Source: Bacteroidota bacterium (GTDB lineage: Bacteria > Bacteroidota > Bacteroidia > Bacteroidales > UBA7960). Taken from it: a stretch of 53,500 nt of DNA. The translations under genes were made by a program, and so were the position numbers. The stretch spans positions 1-53,500 of the forward strand of contig REDJ01000069.1 of assembly GCA_007693555.1 (NCBI GenBank), given 5' to 3'. Of this stretch, positions 26,927 through 35,741 are shown one piece after another. The notes below the pieces were generated by a model, which made no database searches, had not been told where the DNA came from, and saw nothing but the letters and a program-made list of their open reading frames with translations. Positions within the stretch are counted from its first letter, which is position 1, and each line of letters starts with the position of its first letter.

Positions 26927-28402
26927 ATGGCAAAAAAGACCAGACGACCTACCTTATTTCAGGCTTTGATTCCGGTGATTTTTCTTACAGGTCTTATATC
27001 TGTCAACGTTTTTATTTTTGGCGATGATTCTTTGTTTGGTTCCAACCAGATTGTACTTATACTTTCAGCATCTGTGGCAGCCATTGTGGCCATGAGTCTC
27101 GGGCATAAGTGGCTGGACTTGCGAGCAGGAATTGTTAAGAGTATCGGTTCGGCAATGACAGCCATATTGATTCTTCTGATGATCGGGGCTTTGGCAGGAA
27201 CGTGGCTTTTGGGAGGTGTTGTTCCGGCCATGATATATTATGGGCTGCAAATATTAAATCCTACTATTTTTCTGCTTGCGGCTTGTATTGTGAGTGCAAT
27301 TGTTTCTCTGGCAACGGGAAGTTCGTGGTCTACAGTGGCAACCCTGGGAGTAGCATTGCTGGGCATAGGTCGTGCGCTGGGTATTCCCGATGGCGCAATC
27401 GGAGGGGCCATCATATCAGGTGCCTACTTTGGTGATAAGATGTCACCTCTGAGTGATACTACCAATCTTGCACCAGCCATGGCAGGCACTGATTTATTCA
27501 CTCATATCAGGTATATGGCCTGGACTACCATTCCATCCATATCCATTGCCATGATCATTTTTCTGATTATGGGACTACGAACATTCAGCGGTTCCGATTA
27601 CGATGATATTACTCCGATATTAAGTGCAATTGATGGTACTTTTTATATTTCACCCATACTATTTCTGGTACCTGCACTGGTAATCTTTTTGATTATCAGA
27701 AAAGTACCGGCCTTACCCGCACTTTTCATCGGCACAATTGCAGGTGCTGTTTGTGCTTTGATTTTTCAACCTCAGATCATACAACAGGTAAGTGCGATGG
27801 ATGACAGATTTCATGTGGCAGCTTATATTGCCATTATGAAATCCATGTATACAGATATCAGTGTAAATACAGATCATGAAATGGTTAACAGTCTTTTGTC
27901 CACAGGCGGAATGAGCGGTATGCTCAACACCGTTTGGCTGATTATGTGTGCCATGATCTTTGGAGGAATTATGGAATCCAGCGGTTTATTGCACCGCATA
28001 ACCGAATCGGTTATAAAGCTGGCACATAATACGGGCTCATTGGTAGCTTCAACGGCCGGCACTTGTATGTTTTTCAATGTAACGGCCAGTGATCAGTACC
28101 TTAGTATTGTTGTTCCGGGCCGCATGTTTGCCGAAACATACCGTGAAAGAGGTTTGAAACCGCAAAACCTGAGCCGTACACTGGAAGACAGCGGTACAGT
28201 CACATCAGTGCTGGTGCCCTGGAATACCTGCGGGGCAACACAGGCAACTGTGCTGGGAGTTCCCACACTGGTATTTCTTCCCTATTGCTTTTTCAATATC
28301 ATCAGCCCCTTTATGACCATTACTTTTGCATATCTTAATATCAGGATTTCACGATATAAATCAAAGGAAGAAGCAAAAGAAGCGGAACCCGGTGTTGTTT
28401 AA
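26927..28402 (+). CDS. NhaC-family Na+/H+ antiporter
   Basis: A 491-residue inner-membrane protein with about 11-12 hydrophobic helices. The conserved core includes 'ATGSSWSTVATLGVALLGIG', 'GAIISGAYFGDKMSPLSDTTN' (the Asp-Lys-Met-Ser-Pro stretch near residue 167), and 'TASDQYLSIVVPGRMF' in the second half. NhaC-type carriers exchange Na+ for H+, and some act on malate/lactate. In this genome Na+ handling could link to the Rnf complex encoded a few kilobases away, but that is inference. An AT-rich box (TAACTTTA near 26862) lies upstream, and no terminator separates it from the convergent glycosyltransferase 11 bases downstream. Confidence 0.92.
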   Translation: MAKKTRRPTLFQALIPVIFLTGLISVNVFIFGDDSLFGSNQIVLILSASVAAIVAMSLGHKWLDLRAGIVKSIGSAMTAILILLMIGALAGTWLLGGVVPAMIYYGLQILNPTIFLLAACIVSAIVSLATGSSWSTVATLGVALLGIGRALGIPDGAIGGAIISGAYFGDKMSPLSDTTNLAPAMAGTDLFTHIRYMAWTTIPSISIAMIIFLIMGLRTFSGSDYDDITPILSAIDGTFYISPILFLVPALVIFLIIRKVPALPALFIGTIAGAVCALIFQPQIIQQVSAMDDRFHVAAYIAIMKSMYTDISVNTDHEMVNSLLSTGGMSGMLNTVWLIMCAMIFGGIMESSGLLHRITESVIKLAHNTGSLVASTAGTCMFFNVTASDQYLSIVVPGRMFAETYRERGLKPQNLSRTLEDSGTVTSVLVPWNTCGATQATVLGVPTLVFLPYCFFNIISPFMTITFAYLNIRISRYKSKEEAKEAEPGVV

Positions 28403-28413
28403 ATTGTTGAAAT

Positions 28414-29586
28414 TTATAATCTGTTAGCTTTAGAGTCAGGTGGTTTAAAGTTTGACCAGAGGTTTGCATAGATTTCCTTTACTATTTCCGACTCTTCTTC
28501 CCAGCAAAGTTCTTCAGAAGCTTTTTTGCAGTTTTGCTTCAGGTCATCCAGAAGTTGCTTATCAGCTGTCATGTCGGAAATCAATCGGGCAAGTTCCCGG
28601 GCATCATTATTCGTAAGTATTTTCCCAACCTTATATTTTTCTACTATGGCCTTCATTTCCGGCAAATTGGTCACAATAGCCGGTACCTCTGCATGTATAT
28701 AATCAAAAAGTTTGTTGGGTAAAGCATATTCATAATTTTTTCCCAAAGCTTCTTCAACCGACAGGCCTATCAATGCCTTTCTGGTATAAGCCGGCAATTC
28801 TGTGTAGCTCACCCTTCCAGTAAAAAATACTTTATGACCCAGATTTAGTCTATCTGCCAGGGTCTTCAGTTCTTTTTCAATGTCTCCCTTTCCAATGATG
28901 ACTAATTTATGGTCTTCAAGGTATTGCATGGCATCAATGGCCATCTCCAGGCCTCTGCCCAGATTGAGACTTCCCTGGTAAAGGATCAATTTGGGATGGT
29001 GCATAAAATCGGGCAAATCGGTATGGGGAGTAATTCGGTTTCTTTCCGGTACATTTCTTACTACATGAAACTCCTTGCCGTAGATAGCTTTGTATTCCTT
29101 TGCAATTGACGGACTTACTGTAATGCCCTGGGATATGTGTTTTACACATATTCTCTCCAGCCACGACCAAAACTTTATCACAAAGGGCTTGTGCAGTATT
29201 TCGGGACTTTGTGTGAAGTATTCATGACTGTCATATACAAGTTTTCTTCGGCGCAGTTTGGCTACCAATGTATTGGCTGGTAATGTGTCGAGGTCATTGG
29301 CAGTAAGGATATGTGCGCGGCAAAAAAGCAGGTAAAAAAACAGCCTTATATTAAATTCTGCATAGAAGAAAAAGCTTTTTTTAAAAACTACCGGTAGTCG
29401 CTTTATAACCGCATAATCTGTCTTAGTAACCTCCTGTTTTGTTTTTTTACCAAGTATCAAAACATCAAATCCTGATTCATGAAGAGTGCGTGCCATCTTA
29501 TGTAGACGATGATCTGCATAAACATCGTTGGTGACTGACAAGATAACTCTTTTTTTTCCTGAGTTCAAATTATTGGGGTTTTTCAT
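28414..29586 (-). CDS. Glycosyltransferase family 4 (GT-B fold)
   Basis: A 390-residue cytoplasmic or membrane-associated sugar transferase. The N-terminal Rossmann half has 'YADHRLHKMARTLHESGFDV' and 'ANDLDTLPANTLVA'. The C-terminal half contains 'LILYQGSLNLGRGLEMAIDA' (about 203-222), 'FFTGRVSYTELPAYTRKA' and the nucleotide-sugar-binding region with 'NKLFDYIHAEVPAIVTNLPEM', which carries the E-type helix of GT4 proteins. It is encoded 10 bases after ftsE and is presumably in the same transcript. Sugar donor and acceptor are unknown; a cell-envelope glycan is likely. Confidence 0.9.
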   Translation of the reverse strand: MKNPNNLNSGKKRVILSVTNDVYADHRLHKMARTLHESGFDVLILGKKTKQEVTKTDYAVIKRLPVVFKKSFFFYAEFNIRLFFYLLFCRAHILTANDLDTLPANTLVAKLRRRKLVYDSHEYFTQSPEILHKPFVIKFWSWLERICVKHISQGITVSPSIAKEYKAIYGKEFHVVRNVPERNRITPHTDLPDFMHHPKLILYQGSLNLGRGLEMAIDAMQYLEDHKLVIIGKGDIEKELKTLADRLNLGHKVFFTGRVSYTELPAYTRKALIGLSVEEALGKNYEYALPNKLFDYIHAEVPAIVTNLPEMKAIVEKYKVGKILTNNDARELARLISDMTADKQLLDDLKQNCKKASEELCWEEESEIVKEIYANLWSNFKPPDSKANRL

Positions 29587-29596
29587 CCCGATTGGA

Positions 29597-30316
29597 TTAC
29601 AGATTGGCCTCTTCTTCCCTGGAAGTATTCATATAATAATCGGGGTTTAGGTCCACAACTTTACCGTTTTCACAGCGAAAGATTCTCCCTGGAAATTGCT
29701 CAAAAAGCGTGTAATCGTGGGTTGCCATGAGTATAGCTCTTCCTGTGCGGCTTATATCAACCAACAGCTCCATAATACCAAGACTGGTTTCAGGGTCAAG
29801 ATTTCCGGTGGGCTCATCAGCCAGAATGATATCGGGGTCGTTGACTAATGCTCTTGCAATAACCACCCTTTGCTGCTCGCCGCCTGATAGCTGGTGGGGC
29901 ATTTTAAAACCTTTGGTTTGCAAATCCACCTTCTCCAGAACGTCTTCCAGTCGTTCTTCCATGGCGATTTTATCGCGCCATCCGGTTGCATTCATAACAA
30001 ACAAAAGATTGTTTCTGACGCTGCGGTCGTTTAATAGCTGAAAATCCTGGAATACAATTCCTATCTTTCTTCTCAGAAAAGGGATTTGTTTATCCCGCAA
30101 TTCATGCAGGTTAAAGCCTGCAACCTGAGCTTTGCCTTCAATCAAAGGTAAATCTGCATAAAGTACTTTCATCAATGAGCTTTTTCCGCTTCCTGTGCGG
30201 CCAATGAGATAGCAAAATTCTCCTCTTTCTATGCTCATACTTACATCAGAAAGTACCAGCTGATTTTTCTGAAAAACAGATATTTTTTCGAGTTCTATTA
30301 TGGTGTCCAGGGGCAT
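29597..30316 (-). CDS. ftsE: FtsE-like ABC transporter ATP-binding protein
   Basis: ATPase subunit of the FtsEX cell-division complex, which controls periplasmic peptidoglycan hydrolases at the septum. Walker A is 'GRTGSGKSS' (residues about 38-46), the Q-loop lies in 'VFQDFQLL', the signature is 'LSGGEQQR' (about 145), Walker B is 'IILADEPTGNLD', and the switch is 'ATHD'. At 239 residues the length is normal. No ftsX lies beside it here; in Bacteroidota the two are often apart. LolD-type lipoprotein exporters are related, but the FtsE assignment is favoured by overall sequence. Confidence 0.85.
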   Translation of the reverse strand: MPLDTIIELEKISVFQKNQLVLSDVSMSIERGEFCYLIGRTGSGKSSLMKVLYADLPLIEGKAQVAGFNLHELRDKQIPFLRRKIGIVFQDFQLLNDRSVRNNLLFVMNATGWRDKIAMEERLEDVLEKVDLQTKGFKMPHQLSGGEQQRVVIARALVNDPDIILADEPTGNLDPETSLGIMELLVDISRTGRAILMATHDYTLFEQFPGRIFRCENGKVVDLNPDYYMNTSREEEANL

Positions 30317-30342
30317 GTAAGGTTGATTTTTGTGTGAAAGTA

Positions 30343-30350
30343 CAAAAATA
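30343..30350 (-). promoter_or_regulatory. Candidate -7 box for ftsE and the glycosyltransferase
   Basis: Minus strand TATTTTTG matches TAnnTTTG and lies 27 bases before the ftsE ATG, downstream of rnfA. It suggests that ftsE is transcribed separately from the rnf operon. Confidence 0.5.
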
Positions 30351-30413
30351 CTTCAATTGTACATTAAATCTAATAACAGAAGACTTAAAGTTTCAATTAA
30401 TTGAAATAAAGCT

Positions 30414-30986
30414 TTATACCAACCCTGCAAATCCCATGAATGCCAGTGCCAGTATACCGGCAACCACCAGTGCTGCGGGTGCACCGCGCATGGCTTTGGG
30501 CAGATCCATAAGTTCCATATGTTCTCTTATACCGGCAAACAGTATGATAGCCAGTGCAAATCCTGCTGCATGAGAAATGGCAAATACTACACCCTGCAAT
30601 AAATTGAATTCATTTTGAATGGTTAGCAGGGCTACACCCATAATGGCACAATTGGTTGTGATAAGAGGTAAAAAGATACCCAGCGCCTGGTACAACTCAG
30701 GACTCACTTTCTTGAGCATGATTTCCACCATCTGCACAAGCGAAGAAATTACAAGGATGTAAGATATGGTTTGCAGATAAGTTATATTAAAAGGCTCAAG
30801 TATATAATTATAAATGAGAAATGTTACTATTGTAGCCAGTGTCATCACAAATAATACCGCTCCTGACATTCCAACTGAAGTGGAAACCTTGGCAGAAACG
30901 CCAATGTAGGGACAAATTCCCAGAAACTGGGCCAATACAATGTTATTGACAAAAATGGCTCCTATTACTATTGCAAAATATTCCAT
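30414..30986 (-). CDS. rnfA: Rnf complex subunit RnfA
   Basis: Integral membrane subunit of the ferredoxin:NAD+ oxidoreductase that couples electron transfer to Na+ or H+ pumping. It has 190 residues with six hydrophobic helices. Conserved cysteine sites are 'GICPYIGV' (near 23) and 'TTNCAIMGVAL' (near 108), which in the family hold an iron-sulfur centre within the membrane together with RnfE. It is the last gene of rnfBCDGEA, 11 bases after rnfE. Confidence 0.97.
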   Translation of the reverse strand: MEYFAIVIGAIFVNNIVLAQFLGICPYIGVSAKVSTSVGMSGAVLFVMTLATIVTFLIYNYILEPFNITYLQTISYILVISSLVQMVEIMLKKVSPELYQALGIFLPLITTNCAIMGVALLTIQNEFNLLQGVVFAISHAAGFALAIILFAGIREHMELMDLPKAMRGAPAALVVAGILALAFMGFAGLV

Positions 30987-30997
30987 GGTTTATGAGC

Positions 30998-31591
30998 TTA
31001 AGCAGTTTTTTTCTTCATGTAATTGAAAAGTATGATGAGGTAACCCATACCAATAAAAGCGCCGGGAGCAAGAACAAACACCAGCATACCGTCGGTTACA
31101 CCAGGTATCAGTTGTATTCCGAAAATGGAATAAGCGCCCAAAATCTCCCTCAGTCCACCAAGCATGGTTAGAGCCAGTGTGAATCCAAGCCCCATACCCA
31201 TTGCATCAACTATTGAGCTCCAGATATCCTGCTTGCTTGCAAATGCCTCAGCACGACCCATAACAAGGCAGTTTACCACAATAAGAGGGATAAACAGCCC
31301 CAGCGAATCAAAAAGGTCAGGCAGGAATGCTTCCATTGTCAATTGCACTATTGTAACAAAAGAGGCAATGATAACAATAAAACAGGGAATCCTGACCTTA
31401 TTGGGGATTACATTTTTTATGATGGATACCACAATATTTGAACCCAATAAAACAAACGTAGTTGCCAGCCCCATTCCAAAGCCGTTAAAGGCTGAAGTGG
31501 TTACTCCCAATGCAGGGCATAAACCCAGCAGAAGTATAAATACGGGGTTGTCTTTTATAAATCCTTTGGTAAAATTATTCCATTGCTTCAT
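30998..31591 (-). CDS. rnfE: Rnf complex subunit RnfE
   Basis: Membrane subunit homologous to RnfA but in the opposite topology. It has 197 residues with six hydrophobic helices, and cysteine sites 'GLCPALGV' (about 24) and 'VNCLVMGRAEAFA' (about 107). Its ATG overlaps the end of rnfG by 4 bases, indicating coupled translation. Confidence 0.97.
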   Translation of the reverse strand: MKQWNNFTKGFIKDNPVFILLLGLCPALGVTTSAFNGFGMGLATTFVLLGSNIVVSIIKNVIPNKVRIPCFIVIIASFVTIVQLTMEAFLPDLFDSLGLFIPLIVVNCLVMGRAEAFASKQDIWSSIVDAMGMGLGFTLALTMLGGLREILGAYSIFGIQLIPGVTDGMLVFVLAPGAFIGMGYLIILFNYMKKKTA

Positions 31592-32193
31592 AATACAGGT
31601 TCTCCCTCTGTTTTAATTTGAGACATAACATTTTCAGCAAAAGTGTCGTGAGCTCTTTGAACGGCATCACTAAAGGCACGGGCAGTAATTGTTGCAGCAG
31701 TAATTGCATCTATCTGGCCATTATCCTGTCGGATACGGATATTGTCTGCTGCAGGGTTAAGACCCCTGTATTGATTACTCCAGTCACTTTTTCCTTTTTC
31801 AATTTTATCACCCAACCCCGGTGTTTCTGCATGATTCAGCGTAAAAACATCGATGATTGTGCCATCATGTTTAAATCCTACCATTGCTGTAATTCTGCCT
31901 GAATAACCCCTGTTTGTCCATGTATTGACTGCAACTCCCACAAGCTCATTATTCAAATATGCAAAATTGAATTCAAGAGAATCTCCTCCTCCGGGAGGAA
32001 GAAACTTCCGGCTTTCCAGGTGATCAAATTCAGGCACTACCTGCCCTATGGCGAACTGCCTTTTGGCTTCACGTGCCTGTGCAATGGGTTCAGCCGTAAG
32101 ATTATATACGGTAGCCAGTGTAAAGGATGCTGCTGCTGTAACCAGGAAAAGGGTTACTACCATATTTAGAAATGTTGATTCTTTTTTAGCCAT
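31588..32193 (-). CDS. rnfG: Rnf complex subunit RnfG, flavinylated
   Basis: A 201-residue subunit anchored by one N-terminal helix (about 12-32) with a periplasmic FMN-binding domain. The flavinylation site reads 'DAITAATIT' (162-170), with Thr168 as the expected covalent FMN attachment; the usual Gly before Ala-Thr is Ala here. 'AETPGLGDKI' (122-131) is also a family hallmark. It overlaps rnfD by 8 bases and rnfE by 4. An ApbE-type flavin transferase would be required but is not in the window. Confidence 0.95.
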   Translation of the reverse strand: MAKKESTFLNMVVTLFLVTAAASFTLATVYNLTAEPIAQAREAKRQFAIGQVVPEFDHLESRKFLPPGGGDSLEFNFAYLNNELVGVAVNTWTNRGYSGRITAMVGFKHDGTIIDVFTLNHAETPGLGDKIEKGKSDWSNQYRGLNPAADNIRIRQDNGQIDAITAATITARAFSDAVQRAHDTFAENVMSQIKTEGEPVL

Positions 32194-33184
32194 TTTTCAC
32201 CTCCTCCCCAAAACGTTTGGGTTTAAAGCCACGATTGATTAAAGGAACAAATGCATTCATGATCAAAATTGCGAACGCTACACCCTCGGGGTATGCACCG
32301 AAAATCCTGATAACCAATGTGAGAAAGCCACAGCCTATCCCATAAACTATCATACCCCATCTGCTCATTGGGCTGGTGACCATATCGGTTGCCATATATA
32401 TAGCTCCCAGCATCAAACCACCTGTAACCATATGAAACAGCGGGTCTACGTAATACTCAGGATCAATCAGCCATAAAGCACCTGCCAGTACAAAAACAGA
32501 CCCAAGGTAAGCTGTAGGGATTTCCCATGTGATATACTTTTTTATCAGCATATAAATACCGCCCAGTAAAATAGCGATAGCTGAGATTTCCCCTACAGAG
32601 CCCCCCATATTACCCATAAGCAGGTTTACATATTCAGGAATTTCAGGAATGATATCCGATACCTTTTCACCTTGTGCAACACCCTCTTTCATAACCGCCA
32701 AAGGAGTGGGACCGGTTACAATATCTGTTAGCTGGGTACTGAATGCTGTCGGTTTGGGGTACATATTCATTTCTACCGGAAAGGATATCATCAGAAATAC
32801 CCTGCCTACCAGTGCCGGGTTGAAAATATTTTTCCCCAGACCGCCAAAGGTCATTTTAGCCATTCCTATGGATACCAGTGATCCAATTACCACCATCCAT
32901 AATGGCAGACTGGCCGGTACAATGAATGCGAGAAGCACTCCGGTAATAATCGCCGAGCCATCAAATATGGTAATGGGGCCTTTGATCAGGTATTTTTGAA
33001 TGATAAATTCAAAAAACATACACGACACCACGGCCGTGAGCGTGACCAGGATAGCTGCCAACCCGAAAAAATAAAAAGATACCAGGGCGGCGGGTATCAG
33101 TGACAGCACTACACCATACATGATCTTGCTCACAGATTCCTCTGTGTAAACATGGGGTGAGCCCGATACAGTTAATAAATTCAT
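32186..33184 (-). CDS. rnfD: Rnf complex subunit RnfD, flavinylated
   Basis: A 332-residue membrane subunit with about nine hydrophobic helices. 'FGGLGKNIFNPALVGRVFL' (113-131) is the conserved NqrB/RnfD region. 'DIVTGPTPLAV' (154-164) carries Thr160, the expected covalent FMN site. It works in electron transfer across the membrane with RnfG. It is placed 55 bases after rnfC. Confidence 0.97.
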   Translation of the reverse strand: MNLLTVSGSPHVYTEESVSKIMYGVVLSLIPAALVSFYFFGLAAILVTLTAVVSCMFFEFIIQKYLIKGPITIFDGSAIITGVLLAFIVPASLPLWMVVIGSLVSIGMAKMTFGGLGKNIFNPALVGRVFLMISFPVEMNMYPKPTAFSTQLTDIVTGPTPLAVMKEGVAQGEKVSDIIPEIPEYVNLLMGNMGGSVGEISAIAILLGGIYMLIKKYITWEIPTAYLGSVFVLAGALWLIDPEYYVDPLFHMVTGGLMLGAIYMATDMVTSPMSRWGMIVYGIGCGFLTLVIRIFGAYPEGVAFAILIMNAFVPLINRGFKPKRFGEEVKNG

Positions 33185-33239
33185 AATTGTCTTTATTTAG
33201 CTATGCTTTTTCTAAGATTACGATCATATATAACTCTGG

Positions 33240-34568
33240 TTATTTGTGTCTTGCACGTATCAGCTTGCCTGTTTCATTTTTACCGATCCTGATCTGATCC
33301 AGCAAGGGACGACCGGATGGGCAAATATAGAGGCAAGAGCCACATTCGATGCAATCCATGATCTTCTCATATTCACAATCTTCAAATTTTTTGTTGGCAG
33401 CCAACACGGCAAGCAGGTAAGGTTCAAGTCCCATTGGGCAAATATTCGCACAACGCCCGCAACGTATACAATTATGGACGGGTCTTCTATGGGCTTCTTT
33501 TTCCGGGAACAATAGAATTCCACTGGTTCCTTTGGTTACAGGAGCGTTAATGTCATTCAGGGCTTTTCCCATCATCGGGCCGCCATTTACGATTTTTCCC
33601 GTATTTTCCGGCAATCCTCCTGCAGCCTCAATGAGGTTTGCAACAGGTGTTCCGATACGGACCATGAAATTTGACGGTTCTTTTACATTCAGGCCGGTAA
33701 CGGTAACCACTCTTTCTAAAAGAGGTTTGTTTTTTTGAACAGCTTCATAAACAGCCAGAGAAGTTCCCACATTATGTACCACACAACCTACTTCTATGGG
33801 GAGTTTCCCTGATGGAACCTCACGGTTTAGAAGTGCCTTTATAAGTTGTTTTTCACCTCCCTGCGGGTATTTCACCTTCAGAGGCTCTACCGTTATTCCC
33901 GGATAATCAGAAAGAAATTCTCCTACATGCTCGATTGCATCAGGCTTGTTGTTTTCAATTCCGATAATAGCTTTATCAACTCCCAGGGCTTTCATTTGAA
34001 TCTGGATACCCACAAGCATTTCTTCAGTTTTTTCAAGCATAAGCCTGTGGTCTGATGTCAGATAAGGCTCGCACTCTACACCGTTAATGATGAGAAATTC
34101 TGCTTTTTTGCCTTGCGGCACCATGAGCTTGACATGTGATGGAAAGGTTGCACCTCCCATACCCACAATTCCCTTTTCATTTACCCGGTTCACAATTTCC
34201 TGGGGGCTAAGCGTAATGCTTTTTATCAGGTCGGTGCTCAAATCAATGCCCTCTTCCCATTCATCACCTTCAACTTTGATGATTATAGCCTTTTTGCGAT
34301 AACCGCTGGTTTCTGTTACTTCGTCAATCTTTTGCACAGTGCCACTTACAGAAGAATGAACGTTTGCAGAAATAAAAGCTTCACCTTTTGCAATGAGTTG
34401 GCCGGCTTTTACTTTATCGCCTTTAGCAACCACTGGTTTTGCAGGTACTCCAAGGTGTTGTGAAATTGGAATAGTAACAGTTTCAGGCACGGGAAGTACC
34501 TTTATGGCTGCATTTTGCGATAACTTATTTTCGGGTGGATGTACACCTCCAAGTTTAAACGTTTTCAA
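33240..34568 (-). CDS. rnfC: Rnf complex subunit RnfC, NADH-binding
   Basis: Peripheral subunit where NAD+ is reduced or NADH oxidised. With TTG 34568 as start it has 442 residues and begins 'MKTFKLGGVHPPENK', as in homologues. This start has a good Shine-Dalgarno sequence AGGAGA 6 bases upstream, rare in this phylum. A TTG at 34595 would add nine lysine-rich residues that look unlike the family, and there is no in-frame ATG. Visible are 'GMGGATFPSH' (about 136-145, nucleotide/FMN region), 'INGVECEPYLTSDHRLM', and two ferredoxin-like clusters, 'CIRCGRCANICP' and 'CIECGSCLYICP', in the last 80 residues. Confidence 0.95.
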   Translation of the reverse strand: MKTFKLGGVHPPENKLSQNAAIKVLPVPETVTIPISQHLGVPAKPVVAKGDKVKAGQLIAKGEAFISANVHSSVSGTVQKIDEVTETSGYRKKAIIIKVEGDEWEEGIDLSTDLIKSITLSPQEIVNRVNEKGIVGMGGATFPSHVKLMVPQGKKAEFLIINGVECEPYLTSDHRLMLEKTEEMLVGIQIQMKALGVDKAIIGIENNKPDAIEHVGEFLSDYPGITVEPLKVKYPQGGEKQLIKALLNREVPSGKLPIEVGCVVHNVGTSLAVYEAVQKNKPLLERVVTVTGLNVKEPSNFMVRIGTPVANLIEAAGGLPENTGKIVNGGPMMGKALNDINAPVTKGTSGILLFPEKEAHRRPVHNCIRCGRCANICPMGLEPYLLAVLAANKKFEDCEYEKIMDCIECGSCLYICPSGRPLLDQIRIGKNETGKLIRARHK

Positions 34569-34574
34569 TTTTGG

Positions 34575-34580
34575 TCTCCT
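34575..34580 (-). promoter_or_regulatory. Shine-Dalgarno sequence setting the rnfC start
   Basis: Minus strand AGGAGA is followed after 6 bases by TTG at 34568. Its spacing argues for the TTG at 34568 over the one at 34595, which this site would overlap downstream. Confidence 0.65.
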
Positions 34581-34629
34581 TTTTTTGATTTGCAAAATGA
34601 ATAAAAATCAAAGAAGAATGAATTACTGA

Positions 34630-35490
34630 TCATGCCTCTGCAGGTTCTGTCCGGGTTTCCGGACGGGGTTTGCGAGGTGGAAAATTCAATTCATGTATGG
34701 CGCCGGTTGGGCAAACCGGTGGACATTTGCGGCAAAGGGTGCATTTGTTGAAGTCGATATATGCCAGGTTGTTTTCAAAGATAATGGCATCAAACTTACA
34801 CTCCTTAACGCATTTTCCACATCCTATGCAGGCTACCTTGCAATTTTTGCGGGCAACACCACCTTTTTCAATATTGATACAGGAAACAAATATCCTTCGG
34901 TCCTTTTTACCTCTTTTCCTTATTTCAACGATATTACGCGGACAAGCTTTTACGCATGCACCACAGGATACACAATTGTCTTTAATTATCGGCAGACCGG
35001 TTTCTTCCTCCATATACATGGCATCAAAATCGCATGATACAACGCAATCACCATATCCCAGACAACCGTTGGGACATCCTCCTTCGCCTGCAAAGAGGCT
35101 ATGAGAAAAAGCACAGGTTATATCACCCTCGTATTTTACTTTAGGGGGAGCATTCTCGCGACTGCCTGAGCATCTCAAAACTGCAATAGTGGGGTCCTCT
35201 TCTTTTGCTTCAAGGCCAAGCACTGCAGCAATATCGCTGATTACTTCATTGCCACCCGGAGGACATTTCATGCCGTCAAGACTCTCTTTTCTTACAATTT
35301 CTTCAGCCAGTGCCCGGCATCCTGCATAGCCACAACCACCACAATTTGCACCTGGTAACTTGTCGGCTACAATATCAATTCGGGGGTCTTCGATTACTTT
35401 AAATTTCTGGGCTACCATATACAGGATTATTGCGGCTATGGTGCCTAATGAGCCCAGAGAAATGACGGAGATTAGAGTAATTTCGTTCAC
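34630..35490 (-). CDS. rnfB: Rnf complex subunit RnfB, multi-cluster ferredoxin
   Basis: Entry subunit for electrons from ferredoxin. It starts with GTG. An N-terminal helix (about 8-26) anchors it to the membrane, followed by the Fe-S domain 'GANCGGCGYAGC' (47-58). Four ferredoxin-type clusters are then visible: 'GGCPNGCLGYGDCVVSC', 'NCVSCGACVKACP', 'CKVACIGCGKCVKEC' and 'CTLCRKCPPVCP'. That is five expected [4Fe-4S] centres in 286 residues. It is first in the rnf operon, with an unusual structured region upstream. Confidence 0.96.
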   Translation of the reverse strand: MNEITLISVISLGSLGTIAAIILYMVAQKFKVIEDPRIDIVADKLPGANCGGCGYAGCRALAEEIVRKESLDGMKCPPGGNEVISDIAAVLGLEAKEEDPTIAVLRCSGSRENAPPKVKYEGDITCAFSHSLFAGEGGCPNGCLGYGDCVVSCDFDAMYMEEETGLPIIKDNCVSCGACVKACPRNIVEIRKRGKKDRRIFVSCINIEKGGVARKNCKVACIGCGKCVKECKFDAIIFENNLAYIDFNKCTLCRKCPPVCPTGAIHELNFPPRKPRPETRTEPAEA

Positions 35491-35555
35491 CTGGTTTTGT
35501 TTTGTTAGTGAATGAAAAATTTGGTGTATTCTTGTTTTCTAAGTTGTTATCCGCG

Positions 35556-35563
35556 CAAAAATA
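35556..35563 (-). promoter_or_regulatory. Candidate -7 box for the rnf operon
   Basis: Minus strand TATTTTTG matches TAnnTTTG. The predicted leader is about 55-60 bases. A TTTG lies only 11 bases upstream, which is too close for a normal -33 element. Confidence 0.5.
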
Positions 35564-35642
35564 GAAAACATAATCAAATCAGACCCTATTTGAGACCTAA
35601 AATTAAGCTGCTTTTATATAGGTTTTGTCTTTAAATCAAAAC

Positions 35643-35666
35643 TTTGACAATAAACGCATTGTCAAA
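35643..35666. promoter_or_regulatory. Perfect 9-bp inverted repeat upstream of rnfB
   Basis: TTTGACAAT (35643-35651) and ATTGTCAAA (35658-35666) are exact reverse complements around AAACGC. It could be an operator. Alternatively it could be a weak terminator of the rseC transcript, since on the minus strand a T-containing stretch follows, though with poor T density. Confidence 0.6.
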
Positions 35667-35717
35667 TCCTTTGGAATACAATCTGTTGTAATATAATTTA
35701 GAATTTGTCTAAATTTC

Positions 35718-35741
35718 AAGTTGTTAAATAGTTAACAACTT
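35718..35741. promoter_or_regulatory. Rex-type operator upstream of rnfB
   Basis: AAGTTGTTAA (35718-35727) and TTAACAACTT (35732-35741) are perfect reverse complements separated by ATAG. The core TTGTTAA-N4-TTAACAA equals the binding consensus reported for the NADH-sensing repressor Rex in Clostridia. It lies about 230 bases before the rnfB start and 66 bases after the rseC stop. Confidence 0.6.
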
